Positions 60,514-64,000 of a stretch of 64,000 bases of DNA are shown one piece after another (position 1 is the first letter of the stretch; every line of letters begins with the position of its first letter). The notes under the pieces were generated by a model, which worked only from the letters and a program-made list of their open reading frames with translations, did not search any database and was not told where the DNA came from. The DNA lies in the NCBI GenBank assembly GCA_963277665.1, contig OY728143.1:533792394-533856393 (forward strand), in the 5' to 3' direction. A program made the position numbers and the translations under genes. Source of the DNA: Viscum album. Its lineage: Eukaryota; Streptophyta; Magnoliopsida; Santalales; Viscaceae.

Positions 60514-63500
60514 TATATGGAACCAGTATTATTATTCACGGATATTACTACTTTTTATTTGAATATTCCTTTCAAAATAAAAAGACACACCTGGGTACTA
60601 TCAAAGATTAGGGCCTTTGGAAATTTGGAACACATTCATAAAAATTGGTGAAAGATTGAAGGAAATATCCTAATTGATTAGATATTTTAATTATTTTTAA
60701 AACAATAAATCATAATTATATCCCAAATATCATTTAGGTTTATCATTTTGAAAATTATTTCAAACAATTATATTATAACCCCATAAATTACAGGTGGACA
60801 CATATAATCATTATCCATTTCATTAAATAAAAAACATTTTAAAATATATAAAGGTTTCTCTTTATGAAAAATAATCACAATTTTCACCATGATCTCATCC
60901 TTGTCCAAATTTATCCTTAAACCCTGTGAAAAAACATTGTATAACATTGGATGTGAAATTTTTTGATTAAGGGGTACATAAAAAATAAAAATAGTTAGTT
61001 TTGTGAAATGATTAAATCCCATGAAAACATTATATTAATGTATCATTTTCACCGTTTTTAATTATTAAATACATTCCATAAGAAATTATCCCATTACATA
61101 TCATTTTTGTAAACAAAGTATTTATCTAAAAAATTATATCAATTATAGAAAATACCGATCGTTAGATAGGTAAATAATAATTATTTTAATAAATTGTATT
61201 ACCATGTGTTCAATATCAATACATTTAAATCAATAAAATTGAATAAACATACAGTCTACTTCCATATGCAATTCATTGGAGGGCTATATAAAACCACCCA
61301 TGGTTAGATTATCACAGAACTTCCTGACATTTTTTTATCACATAACCACATATCAAATCCATAATTTAAATTATATAATTAGAAAACATAAAAGTATGAT
61401 ATTTTCAATATTTCACTATTATAATTATATTTCCATTCATGAGGAATGATAATATTTAGTTGAAAAAAATCCATTTCCAAAATAAATTTTTTAAAAAATA
61501 TTTAGAAGGAAAAAATGTTTTCTTTTCTATCTGAAAAACATTAATGGTTTTATAAGAGACCAGATAAAAATTAACTTTAAAGTGAGTGGAGAATTTTTAT
61601 TCACCATATAAATTTAAAAGAACATTTTTATTGTCATTTTCATAGAATGAAAATGTTTTATAGAGAAAACATAAAAAGATACATTTTTTAATGTCGTTGA
61701 ATAAATTTACGAAAAATGCATAATATTCCATTAATAATTAATCTATCAAATAAAAATTTAAAAAATCATCCCGAAAATGACATGGTATATAATATGTTAA
61801 AAATAAATAATAAAACATTTAAATGAATATTTTAAAATCAACGTGTCCCCATAGACATTAAATCATTTTAATCATAAGGCCCACAAGGGAATAAAATATA
61901 ACAATGTATTAAATAACATTATATCAAATAATTTAATGACATTATATATCAATGTGGTAATTTATCAACATTATAAAATACTGAGGGTTTATAACATCAA
62001 AATATGTCTCAAAGAAAGGATATTTAGATTAAGTCCCTTACATGGAGTCTCACACATCAAGTCTAGTCATTATATTCTAATATATATATATAATAATTAT
62101 TTAATTTAATTATATCATTTTTCCAGTTTATTATACTTTTTAAATCCCTAATTATGATTTTATGACTATTTTTATTTATAGAAGTTGAAATTAGACATTT
62201 TGACTGTATTCAGTACCTGATTCCAAAAATGAATATTTTTATGATGATAATAGTCATTGTTCTCATTAATACTTAATATCTAGAATTATAATAATGAAAT
62301 TATTATTATATTTATAAAAAATTATACCTTTAAATGAAACCATTAATAATTGTTATGAAAAATTAATTACAATATAATCATGGAGATGGTAGAAAGTGTG
62401 TACGCATGAGTAATGTCCAATTCTTCAATGAAAATTATGGAAAGCAGCTATGTCTTATGTTATCCATTAATAATGATAAAATGTCACTAATATCTTATTA
62501 ATAATTTCAATATACCTATAGTTAGAATCCATGTTATGTGGTTATGATAAATGAATCAAAATGATTCGGGGAGGTGATAGTTCACCCCTATACTTGAACG
62601 ATGTTGTCATTTATATGTTCACTAAAAGGAAAGAATATAAATGGTATATTTTTATTTAATAATTATAAATATTTAGTCAATATTATATATAAATTGGGAT
62701 CATTAGTTTTGGTCATTCTTCTCTTGTTCTTTGGTTCTTTCATCTCGAAAGTATAATTACACTATTTTTATAGAGAGTAGCTTCCATAGAATATATGGGT
62801 CAAAGAAGGATATAATGGTTCATTCAGTGATCTTCAGTGCAAGATGATAGATCATGTGCCATGATAGGGACCAATTAGGGTTTGATGATTTGTTTTCTTC
62901 GGTATGGTTCATCATAGCCTAGACTCATTTCCTTCTTTTTGGATTGGCTTCGCTCATCAATGACTAGTAGGGGACCCCTCTTTCAGTCTGATTTAGGTTA
63001 GTTTCCCTTTGGGTCTACCCTCCGGATACATTTAGTTAGGGAACATGGTGTGTTGGAACCCCCTGGATCCAGTTTCAAGTTGAAAACATATAAGTCCTAC
63101 TATCTGAAGGTGATTAAATGATGGGTGTGGTTCATGGACCTATGTGGAGGAGGTCATAGATTTCATGTCCTTCTTTTTAAATGGTTCTTCTCTATTCTCT
63201 AAGTCCAAGGCCATTCAAATGGGTCTATCCCTCACCCTGTAGGAGAAGCTGGAGATATCCTAGTCGGAGACTAATTCCTAGATTCTCCATGACACAATTC
63301 TTGGTAAATGATCCCCCCTTGGTCAATTGATTAAATAGTTAGGAAATTTAGTCTCATTCATTGATCAAATATCCATGAGTCTCACACATTGTTTGAGGGT
63401 AATAATGTTATAGATCACTTGGATTCCTTAGAAGTCCATAGCTCCATCACCACTAGTCATCTCCCTATCAACAGTTTGAAAATAGAGTGTCTCAATTTAC

Positions 63501-64000
63501 ATAGAGAGGATTCCCTCGGCTTGAAAATTTTTAGACCTTCATAAATACCATGTTCCCTTGGGATATTTTTATTTTTTTCTTGGAATAAGAATTCTATTTT
63601 GATGTTGGTGATGGAAAATGAGTTATATCAAATCATGATTTGGTAATCAGTCATACACAAGAATGAATAATTGTTTTATCATTTTATGGAAGTGGACATT
63701 GATATAGGTGGTTATAATAGAATAATTACATCTATATATGTTAATAATAATGAATATATGATATCATCATGTATGATGAACTTTTTTAGGGTTTTCAAGA
63801 AGAATAAAAATAGATACTATTATGTAAAAATGAAACATTTTTATCAGAAAAACTCTTTTTCATGTATCCATAGGACAAAAATGTATTGTTTTATGCATAA
63901 AATAAGTGCTCTAGATTTTATTGAGTGACTATATTCAGGTATTTAATTACATATTTTCATAATTTTTTTGATGAGTATTTAAATGACTTGTATCAATACC
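60514..64000 (-). repeat. Element G 5' LTR, truncated by the window end
   Basis: It starts TATATGGAAC, close to the left copy's TATAGGAAAC, followed by the GACACAC and GCCTTTGGAAA landmarks and CATTGGAGGG at 61272-61281. The paired motif recurs at 62379-62418 and 62564-62603. A less AT-rich stretch at 62750-63640 has no clear match in the left copy and may be a separate insertion. The LTR end must lie beyond base 64000. Confidence 0.5.

Larger units (their letters stand above)
53636..64000 (-). mobile_element. Element G: older, second member of the element-B family, right LTR cut by window end
   Basis: Several landmarks match element B in order. (1) 60540-60670 aligns with the element-B LTR start region (GACACAC..., GCCTTTGGAAA). 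(2) 53700-53740 aligns with the same region (GGACC..AATAGTTTA). (3) 54410-54470 and 61255-61310 align with the GAGATATAAATC, CATTGGAGGG and CCCACCCAT part. (4) 58306-58336 matches the polypurine tract plus DEFRGRNSF-tail segment. (5) 60492-60513 matches the primer-binding site. The interior (58306-60513) is 2208 bp, against 2116 in element B, again with no polymerase. It is much more diverged than B. Confidence 0.62.

Noticed and set aside
60768..61022. An 84-codon minus-strand frame considered as element G gag
   Set aside because: It starts within the element G LTR, not its interior, and has no zinc knuckle or capsid similarity.
1..64000. CRISPR arrays, phage or bacterial operons, and organelle DNA
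   Set aside because: No regular direct-repeat arrays with unique spacers, ribosome-binding sites, or chloroplast/mitochondrial genes were seen. All recognisable content is plant transposable elements.

Overview
This window looks like intergenic chromosomal DNA from a plant nuclear genome, almost certainly a flowering plant with a large, old, repeat-rich genome. I found no intact cellular gene, no functional tRNA or rRNA gene and no prokaryotic signal. The window holds nested, decayed transposable elements of recognisable plant types: Ty1/copia (Sirevirus-like), En/Spm CACTA, Ty3 chromoviruses and a tRNA-headed SINE-like piece. Most of it is very AT-rich. The exceptions are the long LTRs of one element, which carry a strongly GC-rich block.

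Layout of the left half (1-31975). The outermost unit is a plus-strand copia element. Its reverse transcriptase and RNase H lie at 1-905, a coiled-coil env-position pseudo-ORF at 28497-29560, a polypurine tract at 29866-29878 and a 3' LTR at 29879-31975 (8-bp inverted ends TGTGGGTG/CACCCACA). Its 5' part lies before base 1. A CACTA transposon (about 2371-28493, with TNP2 transposase remains at 26380-26920) sits in its 3' coding part. Two minus-strand Ty3-type elements then lie inside the CACTA. Element B (2738-11561) has 3.35-kb LTRs but only 2.1 kb of interior, with a gag zinc-knuckle fragment and no polymerase. Element A (14212-25532) has 3.2-kb LTRs and a decayed but nearly complete gag-PR-RT-RH-IN-chromodomain order. 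Both keep LTRs in TG...CA form, a primer-binding site, a polypurine tract and near-perfect 5-bp target duplications.

Layout of the right half (31976-64000). A heavily mutated plus-strand Ty3 polymerase (32370-35230) leads through a degraded polypurine tract into an LTR starting at 35242, whose end I could not find. Another plus-strand Ty3-type LTR runs about 44306-47169. From about 53636 to the window end there is a second, older member of the element-B family on the minus strand (LTR about 53636-58305, interior 58306-60513, second LTR from 60514 and cut by the window). Its interior is again about 2.2 kb and lacks polymerase, which suggests B is an established non-autonomous family and not one deleted copy. 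The remaining stretches are AT-rich with no recognisable content.

No genes here work together as a living pathway. Element A's protease, RT and RNase H catalytic positions and its integrase zinc finger are all damaged. The interest lies in the order of nesting, the non-autonomous element-B family, and a small palindrome (TGAGT...ACTCA type) found in six LTRs or LTR-like segments of several families. All alignments were made by eye, so identities and some boundaries are approximate.
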